A stretch of 36,026 nt of DNA from Vibrio bivalvicida (GTDB lineage: Bacteria > Pseudomonadota > Gammaproteobacteria > Enterobacterales > Vibrionaceae): positions 1-36,026 of the forward strand of contig NZ_LLEI02000033.1 of assembly GCF_001399455.2 (NCBI RefSeq), in the 5' to 3' direction. Made by a program: the position numbers and the translations under genes. The notes beneath the pieces were generated by a model. That model was not told the DNA's origin. It saw nothing but the letters and a program-made list of their open reading frames with translations, and ran no database searches. Every line of letters starts with the position of its first letter. Positions within the stretch are counted from its first letter, which is position 1. Positions 21,402 to 29,061 of this stretch are shown here, piece after piece.

Positions 21402-21944
21402 TTACTCTGCTTGAGTGGCCGGAATTTCTAGTTCTTCGATAGTGTGATGATGATTAGTGAATACGCAGATATCACCAGCAATTTTGAGTGATTTCTCAGC
21501 GACTTCACGCGCATCTAGTTCGGTATTTTCGAGGAGTGCGGTGGCTGCTGCTTGGGCGAAATTACCACCAGAACCAATAGCAATCAGATCGTTTTCAGGC
21601 TGCACTACATCACCATTACCAGTAATGATCAATGATGCAGTCTCATCGGCAACCGCCAATAGCGCCTCAAGTTTGCGTAACGCCCGATCGCTACGCCAAT
21701 CTTTAGCTAGCTCTACAGCCGCCTTAGTCAGGTGACCTTGGTGCATTTGCAACTTGCTTTCAAACTTTTCAAACAGCGTGAAGGCATCTGCTGTGCCACC
21801 AGCAAAGCCAGCGAGAACCTTGTTGTTGTACAGGCGGCGCACCTTACGAGCATTGCCCTTCATTACTGTGTTACCCAAAGATACTTGTCCATCACCAGCG
21901 ATGACGACTTTGTTATTACGACGTACAGATACAATGGTAGTCAC
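21402..21944 (-). CDS. hslV: ATP-dependent protease peptidase subunit HslV
   Basis: A 180-residue N-terminal-threonine hydrolase of the proteasome beta type that forms a double hexamer capped by HslU. The mature protein would begin TTIVSVRR after Met removal, exposing the nucleophile Thr2. [15 protein letters not shown] and the block [11 protein letters not shown] near residues 124-134 are family hallmarks. The start codon is GTG with a GAGG site upstream. A sigma-32-type promoter lies 43-71 bp upstream, which fits heat-shock induction. Confidence 0.97.
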   Translation of the reverse strand: MTTIVSVRRNNKVVIAGDGQVSLGNTVMKGNARKVRRLYNNKVLAGFAGGTADAFTLFEKFESKLQMHQGHLTKAAVELAKDWRSDRALRKLEALLAVADETASLIITGNGDVVQPENDLIAIGSGGNFAQAAATALLENTELDAREVAEKSLKIAGDICVFTNHHHTIEELEIPATQAE

Positions 21945-21986
21945 GAGTAGGGCCTCATAGTTGTTTTAATCTCAGTGTTAAGGATT

Positions 21987-22016
21987 ATATGAGGTTAAAG
22001 ATAGAGGAATTCAAGG
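21987..22016 (-). promoter_or_regulatory. Sigma-32 (heat shock) promoter of hslVU
   Basis: On the minus strand, CTTGAAT (-35) and CCTCATAT (-10, one mismatch to CCCCATNT) have heat-shock-type spacing (14 bp after the heptamer). They lie just upstream of hslV. hslVU is a known RpoH operon in E. coli. Confidence 0.75.
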
Positions 22017-22022
22017 GGAGAG

Positions 22023-22130
22023 ATGCGGGATGCGGGATGCGGGATTTTTTATCCTTTCCATAGCGAAGCGTTCCATAGGACGTAGTCCGTTCCAGTTATC
22101 CACAAGCGGAGCGCTCCATCAGCGCAGCCA
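22023..22130. repeat. Composite intergenic repeat, locus C (heptamers plus four GNA mini-hairpins)
   Basis: Three tandem ATGCGGG/GCGGGAT heptamers (22023-22045) are followed by four GNA-triloop hairpins: GCGAAGC (22063-22069), GGACGTAGTCC (22078-22088), GCGGAGC (22106-22112) and GCGCAGC (22122-22128). The links between them are TTCCATA-like. The array lies between hslV and ftsN. Confidence 0.78.
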
Positions 22131-22132
22131 AT

Positions 22133-22160
22133 AAAAAACGAACCCATCAGGGTTCGTTTT
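22133..22160. terminator. Terminator of ftsN
   Basis: An 11-bp stem (22135-22145 with 22150-22160, loop ATCA) has an A run on the left giving the U-tract for the minus strand. Confidence 0.87.
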
Positions 22161-22167
22161 AATATTC

Positions 22168-22710
22168 TTACTGCGTTTCTTTCCAAATCGCACACGGCTC
22201 AATCTTGGCTCGTTGCAATTTATGCTTATCACGTTCTGCATCACGTTTAAACTTGTAAGGACCGAGTACTACGCGATACCAACTGCTACCTTCTTTCTTA
22301 CGAATCTTACTGTTGATGCCTTGGAAAGCGATATCTAGCTTGCGCGTTTCAGCTTGCTGCGCCGTTTTATAGGCACCACACTGCATGATATAGGGAATAT
22401 CTGAGACTACCTGCTCTTTGGCTTTTACCTCAACCTCGCGACTTGGCAAGGTGTCTACATAATCCCACTTCTCTTCTGGAGGTGGTGGCAGTTTCGCTTG
22501 TGGCTTTGGCTTCGGTTTTACTGACTCAGCAACTGGTACAGGTGGTTCTGGGTCATTACTGAGAATGTACAACCCATAGCCAAATACGCTCGCCAACAAA
22601 ATCGCCAATAAACCACTGCGCCATGGTTTACGACGTGGGGCAGACTTTTTCTTCGCAGGCTTGCGGCTACTTCCGCCACGGCCTCTTTTTACGTAATCTC
22701 GATTCGCCAC
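22168..22710 (-). CDS. ftsN: Cell division protein FtsN
   Basis: A 180-residue late divisome protein with a short basic cytoplasmic tail (residues 1-30, rich in Lys/Arg) and one membrane helix (about 31-51). A Pro/Lys-rich periplasmic linker follows, and a SPOR domain (about 100-178) that binds denuded septal peptidoglycan, with IPYIMQCGAYKTAQQAE and RVVLGPYKFKRDAERDK. It is much shorter than E. coli FtsN (319), as is common in vibrios. The start is a GTG at 22710 with a poor ribosome site; no in-frame ATG is available upstream. Context cytR-ftsN-hslV matches E. coli. Confidence 0.93.
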   Translation of the reverse strand: MANRDYVKRGRGGSSRKPAKKKSAPRRKPWRSGLLAILLASVFGYGLYILSNDPEPPVPVAESVKPKPKPQAKLPPPPEEKWDYVDTLPSREVEVKAKEQVVSDIPYIMQCGAYKTAQQAETRKLDIAFQGINSKIRKKEGSSWYRVVLGPYKFKRDAERDKHKLQRAKIEPCAIWKETQ

Positions 22711-22828
22711 TAGTTAACATCAATACCATCAATTACCACTGCCGATATGTTAATGCAGATTGTTGACTTATGACAGAGTAGAAATGGAAGCGGCGCATCA
22801 AAAATGCGCCGCTAGTAAAGGTTAGCCT

Positions 22829-23836
22829 CTAAAGTACTCTTGGTGGCGCAGCACTTTCACGCACCACCAGCTTAGTTTCAAGCAACCTTGAACCAGCACG
22901 AACATCATGTCCACGTAGCAGCTCAAGCATCATCAGCATGGCCTGACGGCCAATTTCATAACGCGGCTGCGAAATGGTCGTTAACGGCGGATCGCAGTAT
23001 TGAGCAAAGTGAATATCATCAAACCCTACAATGGAAAGGTCTTGAGGAACACGTAAACCTAACTTCTTCGCTTCTTGAATAGCGCCAATGGCCATTGCAT
23101 CGTTGTGGCAGAACACAGCGGTTGGCGCATCGGGGAGTGCTAATAGTTGGCGAATCGCTTTGGCTCCAGCTTCAAAGGTGAAATCACCCAACGTACAGTA
23201 ATTAGGGTTCATTGCAATCCCTGCACGGCGTAGTGCTTGCTGGTAACCTTGATGACGGAACTGACATAGCGCTGCTGTTTCAGGACCGGAGATTTGCGCA
23301 ATACGCTTGTGCCCCATCTGCGTCAGGTAGTTGACCGCTTCAAATGCCGAGGTCAGGTTGTCGATATGTACTGTTGGTAATTCAAGCTCTGGTGCAAATT
23401 CACAGGCCATAACCATGGGGGGTAAGTTCTTTTGTTCTGGCTTGCTGACATCAAAGGGCAAATCAGTGCCAAGCAGCAGCATACCATCGGCTTGCTTTGT
23501 AAATACCAGGTTTACAAACGAGCTTTCGCGCTTTTTCTGCTGCCCGCTATCGCCAAGTAAAACGATGTATCCATGTTCCATTGCCGCATCTTCAATTCCT
23601 CGAATGATCTCTGTGTAGTAAGGATCACAAATATCAGGAATGATAGCGATGATTGTTTTTGATTCGTTGCGACGCAAATTGCGCGCCAACGAGTTTGGTG
23701 AATAACCAGCTTCTAAAACAGCATCTTCGACTCTTTTCCTTGTCGCTGACGATACCTTTTCTGGATTCATTAGCGCTCTAGACACTGTCGCTGTTGAAAC
23801 TCCCGCAAGCTGGGCAACATCCTTCATTGTCGCCAT
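22829..23836 (-). CDS. cytR: LacI-family regulator CytR
   Basis: A 335-residue LacI/GalR repressor. The helix-turn-helix (MKDVAQLAGVSTATVSRALMNPEKVS) lies at residues about 4-28, followed by the hinge helix region SPNSLARNLRR and a periplasmic-binding-protein-like effector domain. Identity as CytR, the nucleoside-uptake repressor that works with CRP, rests on the strong N-terminal match and on its position between priA and ftsN. The start at 23836 follows a GAGG site. The 358-bp upstream gap contains a LacI-type palindrome and a CRP-like site. Confidence 0.93.
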   Translation of the reverse strand: MATMKDVAQLAGVSTATVSRALMNPEKVSSATRKRVEDAVLEAGYSPNSLARNLRRNESKTIIAIIPDICDPYYTEIIRGIEDAAMEHGYIVLLGDSGQQKKRESSFVNLVFTKQADGMLLLGTDLPFDVSKPEQKNLPPMVMACEFAPELELPTVHIDNLTSAFEAVNYLTQMGHKRIAQISGPETAALCQFRHQGYQQALRRAGIAMNPNYCTLGDFTFEAGAKAIRQLLALPDAPTAVFCHNDAMAIGAIQEAKKLGLRVPQDLSIVGFDDIHFAQYCDPPLTTISQPRYEIGRQAMLMMLELLRGHDVRAGSRLLETKLVVRESAAPPRVL

Positions 23837-23976
23837 ATTTAACTAACCCTCTTCATTTCCAAATTGGTAGCTCAAACGCCACCTAAGCCTCAGTTGAAAT
23901 GCATCTCATCGGTTGAACGGCCAAATTGATGTCGACTTGTAGGCTAAAAAATACCTATCTTCTCATTTATCGGCAC

Positions 23977-23995
23977 TGAGCAAACGTTTAACTCA
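23977..23995 (-). promoter_or_regulatory. LacI-family operator candidate upstream of cytR
   Basis: TGAGCAAACGTTTAACTCA is a near-palindrome with the central AAACGTTT typical of LacI-family operators. It lies about 140 bp before the cytR start. It could be an autoregulatory CytR site or a PurR-type site. Confidence 0.4.
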
Positions 23996-24088
23996 CACAC
24001 AGTGGTCTGAGAGCAACATATTGCACAAGAACTAGTTTATTCATTTCAAAACACAAAGTTACGGGAGATTTAACAAAATGGGCAGTTA

Positions 24089-24110
24089 ATAAGAGATCTG
24101 AATCACAAAT
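24089..24110 (-). promoter_or_regulatory. CRP site candidate upstream of cytR
   Basis: On the minus strand, TTGTGATTCAGATC matches the CRP consensus well in the left half and centre, but the right half is degraded (TCTCT). I count 15 of 22 positions. E. coli cytR is CRP-dependent, which fits. Nothing else is recognisable in the 23837-24194 gap. Confidence 0.35.
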
Positions 24111-24194
24111 AAATGAAAAAGGTGTGAATGTGAATAATCTCAATAGCTAACTACCGCAATTACTCATACGAAATGAGGTTCACTCTTTAACTCG

Positions 24195-26396
24195 CTAGCT
24201 CAGATCTTGTGGCTCAATATCTAAGCTCCAACGCACTTTCTTCGCATTCGGCAACATTTGAATAGCAGGCTTAGCACTAGCAAGTAGTTTTTGCATAACA
24301 GGACGACTCTGTGTTTGCAGCAGCAATTGCCAACGGTATTTCCCCGCACGTTTTGCTAGCGGTGCAGGAGTTGGCCCAAGCACTTGGCAATAGTCATCAA
24401 ACAACGGATGGGCTTCAAGAGTATGGCGGACTTGGCGCAAGAACTCCTCGACGAGTTGTGATTGATTGGCTTCCGCTTTAAACAAAGTCAGAAACGAATA
24501 AGGCGGTAACTGGGCTAGCTTACGCTCTTGTAAGGCCGTTTCTGCAAAGTGGCGGTAACTCTTAGTAAGAAGAGCTTGTAAAAGGCTATGCTCAGGGTGG
24601 TGGGTCTGCAAAACAACCTCACCCGGCTTACTTGCTCGCCCTGCTCGGCCTGCAACCTGAATAAATAGCTGAGCTAAGCGTTCAGAGGCGCGGAAGTCAC
24701 TACTGTAGAGTGAACCATCGATGTCCAGCAGCGCCACCAGCGTTACGTCTGGAAAGTGATGACCCTTTGCTAGCATCTGGGTACCAATCAATATCTGGTA
24801 CTCACCATTACGAATCGCTCCTAGTGCGCTCTCTAGACTGCCTTTACGACGAGTGCTGTCGCGATCAATACGAATGGTTTTATATTCTGGAAATAACTCT
24901 GCGAGTTGCTTTTCGAGCTGTTCTGTCCCAACTCCGACCGTGACTAAGTGGGTCGAACCACAACCCATACATTGATGAACGATCGGCTGTTGTGAACCAC
25001 AGTGGTGACAGCGAATTTCATTGCTATTCTGGTGATAGGTATAGTAAGCATCACAGCGTTGACATTCAGCAATCCAGCCACATTCGTGGCACATCAAAGC
25101 AGGGGAAAATCCGCGTCGGTTTAAAAACAGCATTACTTGGTTGCCTGCCTTTAAATGGCGTCGCATTTCAGCAATCAGTGGGGCGGAAAGACCACTTTCT
25201 AGGTATAGCCCTTTAACATCGAGGACTTTGTTGGTCGTTGGCGTCGCCGCTCCCGCTCGAGAAGAAAGCACTAGATGATGGTATTTACCACTTAAAGCAT
25301 TGTGCAGAGTTTCTAAAGCTGGCGTGGCTGAGCCAAGTACAATTGGGATCTGTTCTTTATTAGCTCGCATAACAGCAACATCTCGCGCATGGTAGCGCAG
25401 ACTATCTTGCTGCTTATACGAAGCATCATGTTCTTCATCAACAATAATAATGCCTAAATTGGCAAAAGGCGTGAGCAGTGCAGAACGAGTACCAATGACA
25501 ATACCAGCCGCATTGTCACGCGCGCTCAGCCAAGCGTTAAGCCGCTCAGTATCGTTTAGGCCTGAATGTACTACCTCAACTGGGACATTAAAGCGCTTTC
25601 TAAATCGATTGATGGTTTGCGGCGTTAGACCAATTTCTGGCACAAGTACCAAAGCTTGTTTACCTTGTTCAAGCACTGGCTTAATTAGGTTGAGGTACAC
25701 CTCAGTTTTGCCTGAACCTGTTACTCCTTCGAGGAGATAGCACCCAAACCCTTCACTGCTGTTGACCGTCGCAATCGCAATCGCCTGCTCTGAATTTAGT
25801 TTGGGCTTCTCAACATCAGCTTCAACGTTATGTTTCCACTCCCGAATCACTGGCTTGTTTTCTATTGATTCTATCCAACCTTTTTCCACCAGTGTCTTTA
25901 AGACCGAGGAACTGACCTCCTCATCGACAAAACGTTGATGTGGCATTGAGCCTGGCTCAAGCATATGCATCACTTTAGCTTGCTTAACCGCTCGCCCAAA
26001 TCCTTGCATCAGTTGATTGCGGCCATTTGTAGTCAACTGCCACTCCACCAGTGCGGCAAAATCAGCCGTTTTACCTTTGCGCAGCGCACTTGGCATGGCA
26101 TTAAACAAGGTATCCCCAAGTGGGTACTGGTAAAACTGACTGCACCAAAACAGTAGCGAGTATAGTTTTTCTGGCCAAACAGGCTGACTATCAAGCACTT
26201 GCTTAATTGGCTTGAGTTTATCAAGGCTAAACTCAGACTCATTGACTAAAGCAGTCACTACGCCAACTAAGGTTTGACGCCCGAAAGGCACAGATACTCG
26301 CCCACCAACAATAGGAAATAAGTGGCTAGGAATCTGATAGTCAAACTGTTTATCAAGTGGCACAGGCAGCGCCACGCGCGCAATTGTTGGTCGCAT
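24195..26396 (-). CDS. priA: Primosomal replication protein N' (PriA helicase)
   Basis: A 733-residue superfamily-2 helicase that reloads the replisome at stalled forks. An N-terminal 3'-DNA-binding domain begins ARVALPVPLDKQFDY. Walker A GVTGSGKTE lies at about 222-230, and the DEAH-type box VDEEHD near 317. Zinc-binding cysteines (CHECGW, CQRC, CHHCGS, CMGCGS) lie around 433-480, and helicase motif GTQMLAKGHHFP follows. Length equals E. coli PriA (732). The ribosome site is weak. It is divergent from rpmE, as in E. coli. Confidence 0.97.
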   Translation of the reverse strand: MRPTIARVALPVPLDKQFDYQIPSHLFPIVGGRVSVPFGRQTLVGVVTALVNESEFSLDKLKPIKQVLDSQPVWPEKLYSLLFWCSQFYQYPLGDTLFNAMPSALRKGKTADFAALVEWQLTTNGRNQLMQGFGRAVKQAKVMHMLEPGSMPHQRFVDEEVSSSVLKTLVEKGWIESIENKPVIREWKHNVEADVEKPKLNSEQAIAIATVNSSEGFGCYLLEGVTGSGKTEVYLNLIKPVLEQGKQALVLVPEIGLTPQTINRFRKRFNVPVEVVHSGLNDTERLNAWLSARDNAAGIVIGTRSALLTPFANLGIIIVDEEHDASYKQQDSLRYHARDVAVMRANKEQIPIVLGSATPALETLHNALSGKYHHLVLSSRAGAATPTTNKVLDVKGLYLESGLSAPLIAEMRRHLKAGNQVMLFLNRRGFSPALMCHECGWIAECQRCDAYYTYHQNSNEIRCHHCGSQQPIVHQCMGCGSTHLVTVGVGTEQLEKQLAELFPEYKTIRIDRDSTRRKGSLESALGAIRNGEYQILIGTQMLAKGHHFPDVTLVALLDIDGSLYSSDFRASERLAQLFIQVAGRAGRASKPGEVVLQTHHPEHSLLQALLTKSYRHFAETALQERKLAQLPPYSFLTLFKAEANQSQLVEEFLRQVRHTLEAHPLFDDYCQVLGPTPAPLAKRAGKYRWQLLLQTQSRPVMQKLLASAKPAIQMLPNAKKVRWSLDIEPQDLS

Positions 26397-26528
26397 AATA
26401 GGCTATACAGCTCAGTGAAAGGTTACGTAGGCTAGTCTAAGGGAAAAGCCTAGCAGTGGAAAGAGAAGGCGATTTTAGCCTCAAGAATAACTTAGGCTAA
26501 AAAAGTAGCAATTCCAGACCTAAATTGG

Positions 26529-26557
26529 TTGATCCTAAGTCAGCTATTCATTACTAT
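26529..26557 (+). promoter_or_regulatory. Candidate rpmE promoter
   Basis: TTGATC (26529-26534) and TACTAT (26552-26557) have 17-bp spacing. This would give a leader of about 115 nt before rpmE. Confidence 0.4.
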
Positions 26558-26594
26558 ATCGCGCCTTAGTGATATGGCTGGCTCTAGAGCAGCG

Positions 26595-26679
26595 GTATCC
26601 AAAAAGGTTTTTTATTAACTACGTGTGGTGTCCGGCTTAGAATCGGATAGCGACACGGCCTATATTTAGAGGTTCTCCC
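26595..26679 (+). promoter_or_regulatory. Probable L31 (rpmE) autoregulatory leader
   Basis: The segment just before rpmE can fold: GTGTC at about 26630 pairs with GACAC at about 26651, with CG/CG inside. Then comes the ribosome site GAGGT. Gammaproteobacterial rpmE genes carry a conserved L31-binding leader, and position and structure fit. I have not aligned it to the family model. Confidence 0.4.
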
Positions 26680-26898
26680 ATGAAAGCTGGTATCCACCCA
26701 GAATACAAAGCAGTAAAAGCGACTTGTTCTTGCGGTAACTCTTTTGAGTTCAACTCAACTCTAGCTAAAGAGTCTATCCACCTAGACGTATGTGACAAAT
26801 GTCACCCATTCTACACTGGTAAGCAACGTATCGTTGATACAGGCGGCCGTGTTGATCGCTTCAACAAGCGTTTCGGTGCTCTATCAAGCAAGAAGTAA
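26680..26898 (+). CDS. rpmE: 50S ribosomal protein L31
   Basis: A 72-residue ribosomal protein at the 50S-30S bridge. Cysteines at 16, 18, 38 and 41 (CSC and CDKC) make it the zinc-binding (C+) form, as opposed to the zinc-free paralogue induced on zinc starvation. The family motif [25 protein letters not shown] is complete. A GAGGT ribosome site precedes the ATG. It is divergent from priA and is followed by its own terminator. Confidence 0.98.
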   Translation: MKAGIHPEYKAVKATCSCGNSFEFNSTLAKESIHLDVCDKCHPFYTGKQRIVDTGGRVDRFNKRFGALSSKK

Positions 26899-26916
26899 TT
26901 TCTTCTTAGCCGAATC

Positions 26917-26945
26917 TAAAAAGGACGCCCAGGCGTCCTTTTTTG
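26917..26945 (+). terminator. Terminator of rpmE
   Basis: AAAAGGACGC pairs with GCGTCCTTTT (26919-26928 with 26933-26942, loop CCAG) and is followed by T. Confidence 0.88.
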
Positions 26946-27154
26946 TTACCTGTCACTCAAGCAATCGCCATTTTGCAGAGTAATCTATTATTAATTTTGA
27001 TATTCGCTAGCCATATCTCTGTTCATCTGGTCTTATCTCCAGTCATTTACTACTTTTTATTGCTTTGGCTCGCATTCCGACCTAGGCAGCTTGACTTAGT
27101 TACTCTAGAATGGATTCCCCCTTTCCATATAATTATTAATGAGTACCTACACCT

Positions 27155-28432
27155 ATGTCAGACGACAATCGCCAAGAAGTATCCCCTGAAGAACAATTTC
27201 GTCAGCAAGCATTGGACTACCATGCTTACCCGACTCCGGGTAAAATTGAAGTTGCGCTGACAACACCAGCAGAAACAGCCAAAGACCTTGCTCTTGCTTA
27301 TAGCCCTGGTGTTGCAGAACCAGTACGTGAAATCGCACAAAATGCTGACAACGTCTACAAGTACACGTCAAAAGGCAACATGGTTGCGGTTATTTCAAAC
27401 GGTACGGCGATTCTTGGTCTTGGCAACTTAGGTCCTCTAGCTTCTAAACCTGTAATGGAAGGTAAATCTCTACTTTTCAAACGCTTCGCTGGTTTAGACT
27501 CAATCGACATTGAAGTAAAACACCGTACTATAGAAGAATTTGTCGATACTGTTGCTAATATCGCCGATACTTTTGGTGGCATTAACTTAGAAGACATCAA
27601 AGCACCAGACTGTTTCGAAATTGAAAAGCAGCTAATTGAACGTTGTGACGTTCCAGTATTCCATGATGACCAACACGGTACGGCGATTGTTACCGCAGCG
27701 GGTATGCTCAATGCTATTGAACTTCAAGGAAAGAAGTTAGAAGACGCCACCATTGTGTGTCTTGGTGCGGGGGCAGCAGCAGTAGCGTGTATGGAGCTAC
27801 TGATAAAATGCGGTGCTATGCGTGAGAAAATCTACATGCTTGACCGTAAAGGGGTAATCCACACTCGTCGTGACGACCTAAATGAATACAAGCAGCTATT
27901 TGCCAACAATACCGACAAACGCACATTAGAAGACGTGATTGATGGTGCAGACCTATTCCTTGGTGTATCAGGTCCCAACTTACTCTCCCCAGAAGCACTA
28001 GGTCTAATGGCAGACAAACCGGTTGTATTTGCTTGCTCAAACCCAGATCCAGAGATCAAACCTGAACTCGCTCACGAAGTACGCAGCGATCTGATCATGG
28101 GTACTGGTCGTAGTGATTACCCTAACCAGGTTAACAACGTGCTATGTTTCCCATTCATCTTCCGTGGTGCGCTAGACGTGCGCGCAAGTGAAATTAACGA
28201 TGAAATGAAACTTGCAGCCGTAGACGCTATTCGTCTGCTAGCAAAGGAAAAAGTGCCAACAGAAGTGCTGTCGGCTGCTGGAGTTGATGCGCTGTCATTT
28301 GGTCCTGGTTACATCATTCCAAAACCAATGGACCCACGCCTGCTGCCACGCGTTGCTAAAGCCGTAGCTCAAGCAGCTGTTGATTCAGGTGTCGCTCGCA
28401 TTGAGATGCCAGAAAACTATATGGCTGAGTAG
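27155..28432 (+). CDS. Malic enzyme (short form)
   Basis: A 425-residue NAD(P)-dependent oxidative decarboxylase of malate to pyruvate. Malic-enzyme motifs are YTSKGNMVAVISNGTAILGLG, EDIKAPDCFEIE (metal ligands), DDQHGTA and the Rossmann motif CLGAGAAAVA. It aligns with the N-terminal catalytic part of MaeB-type enzymes but lacks the roughly 330-residue phosphotransacetylase-like C-terminal domain of E. coli MaeB. Cofactor preference cannot be read with certainty. The ATG at 27155 has no clear ribosome site. The order priA/rpmE, malic enzyme, metJ/metBLF matches V. cholerae. Strong terminator follows. Confidence 0.92.
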   Translation: MSDDNRQEVSPEEQFRQQALDYHAYPTPGKIEVALTTPAETAKDLALAYSPGVAEPVREIAQNADNVYKYTSKGNMVAVISNGTAILGLGNLGPLASKPVMEGKSLLFKRFAGLDSIDIEVKHRTIEEFVDTVANIADTFGGINLEDIKAPDCFEIEKQLIERCDVPVFHDDQHGTAIVTAAGMLNAIELQGKKLEDATIVCLGAGAAAVACMELLIKCGAMREKIYMLDRKGVIHTRRDDLNEYKQLFANNTDKRTLEDVIDGADLFLGVSGPNLLSPEALGLMADKPVVFACSNPDPEIKPELAHEVRSDLIMGTGRSDYPNQVNNVLCFPFIFRGALDVRASEINDEMKLAAVDAIRLLAKEKVPTEVLSAAGVDALSFGPGYIIPKPMDPRLLPRVAKAVAQAAVDSGVARIEMPENYMAE

Positions 28433-28445
28433 TGTGACCAATGAT

Positions 28446-28478
28446 GAAAAAACCGCTGTCTTAACAGCGGTTTTTTTG
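28446..28478. terminator. Terminator between malic enzyme gene and metJ
   Basis: A 13-bp stem (28447-28459 with 28464-28476, loop CTTA) is flanked by A and T runs, so it can act for both convergent genes. Confidence 0.9.
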
Positions 28479-28524
28479 AATTTCAATTTCGTCAGCGTGC
28501 GAAAATTTGGTGCGATTATTCTAA

Positions 28525-28842
28525 TTATTCGTCGAAAGATTCGAACTCAATGCCCATCTCTGTCATCAGTTTTTTCACTTCAGCAGGAAGATCGTCCGGG
28601 CGGTCTTTACGTAAATCTTCGTCGGTCGGCAGTGGCTGCCCGGTATATGCATGCAAAAAAGCTTCACACAATAGCTCACTGTTTGTTGCGTGGCGCAGGT
28701 TATTAATCTGACGACGTGTACGCTCATCAGTCAAAACCTTTAATACTTTCAATGGAATAGAAACTGTAATCTTTTTTACTTGTTCGCTTTTCTTTCCATG
28801 CTCAGCATATGGGCTAATGTATTCGCCATTCCAATCTGCCAT
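28525..28842 (-). CDS. metJ: Methionine repressor MetJ
   Basis: A 105-residue ribbon-helix-helix repressor that binds S-adenosylmethionine and the 8-bp met boxes. The beta-strand [15 protein letters not shown] (about residues 22-36) inserts in the major groove, and [23 protein letters not shown] forms the helices; the protein is nearly identical to E. coli MetJ here. The frame is open 15 codons further upstream, but ATG at 28842 has an AAAGGTG ribosome site and gives exactly the E. coli length. It is divergent from metB, and the shared gap contains its own operators. Confidence 0.97.
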   Translation of the reverse strand: MADWNGEYISPYAEHGKKSEQVKKITVSIPLKVLKVLTDERTRRQINNLRHATNSELLCEAFLHAYTGQPLPTDEDLRKDRPDDLPAEVKKLMTEMGIEFESFDE

Positions 28843-28915
28843 TGCGCACCTTTCGTTATTTTTTATGGTTGAAAATAGAATCCCCAATTTTAGCGGTATT
28901 TATAGCCACAAGCAA

Positions 28916-28947
28916 AGACATATAGACGTCTAGAAGTGTTGACGGCC
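28916..28947. promoter_or_regulatory. MetJ operator (met boxes) between metJ and metB
   Basis: Tandem 8-mers relative to AGACGTCT are AGACATAT (28916), AGACGTCT (28924, perfect), AGAAGTGT (28932) and TGACGGCC (28940). They overlap a TTGACG that could be the metB -35 (28939-28944, with TAAAGT 17 bp later). Confidence 0.8.
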
Positions 28948-29061
28948 ACAAAAATGACAAGTAAAGTGGAAAGGTATGGGATAGGAATAACATATATCTA
29001 ACACGATAAAGGTATAGCGTATTCCCAAATAGAAGTCACTAAAGTTCGAAAGGAAACACTT

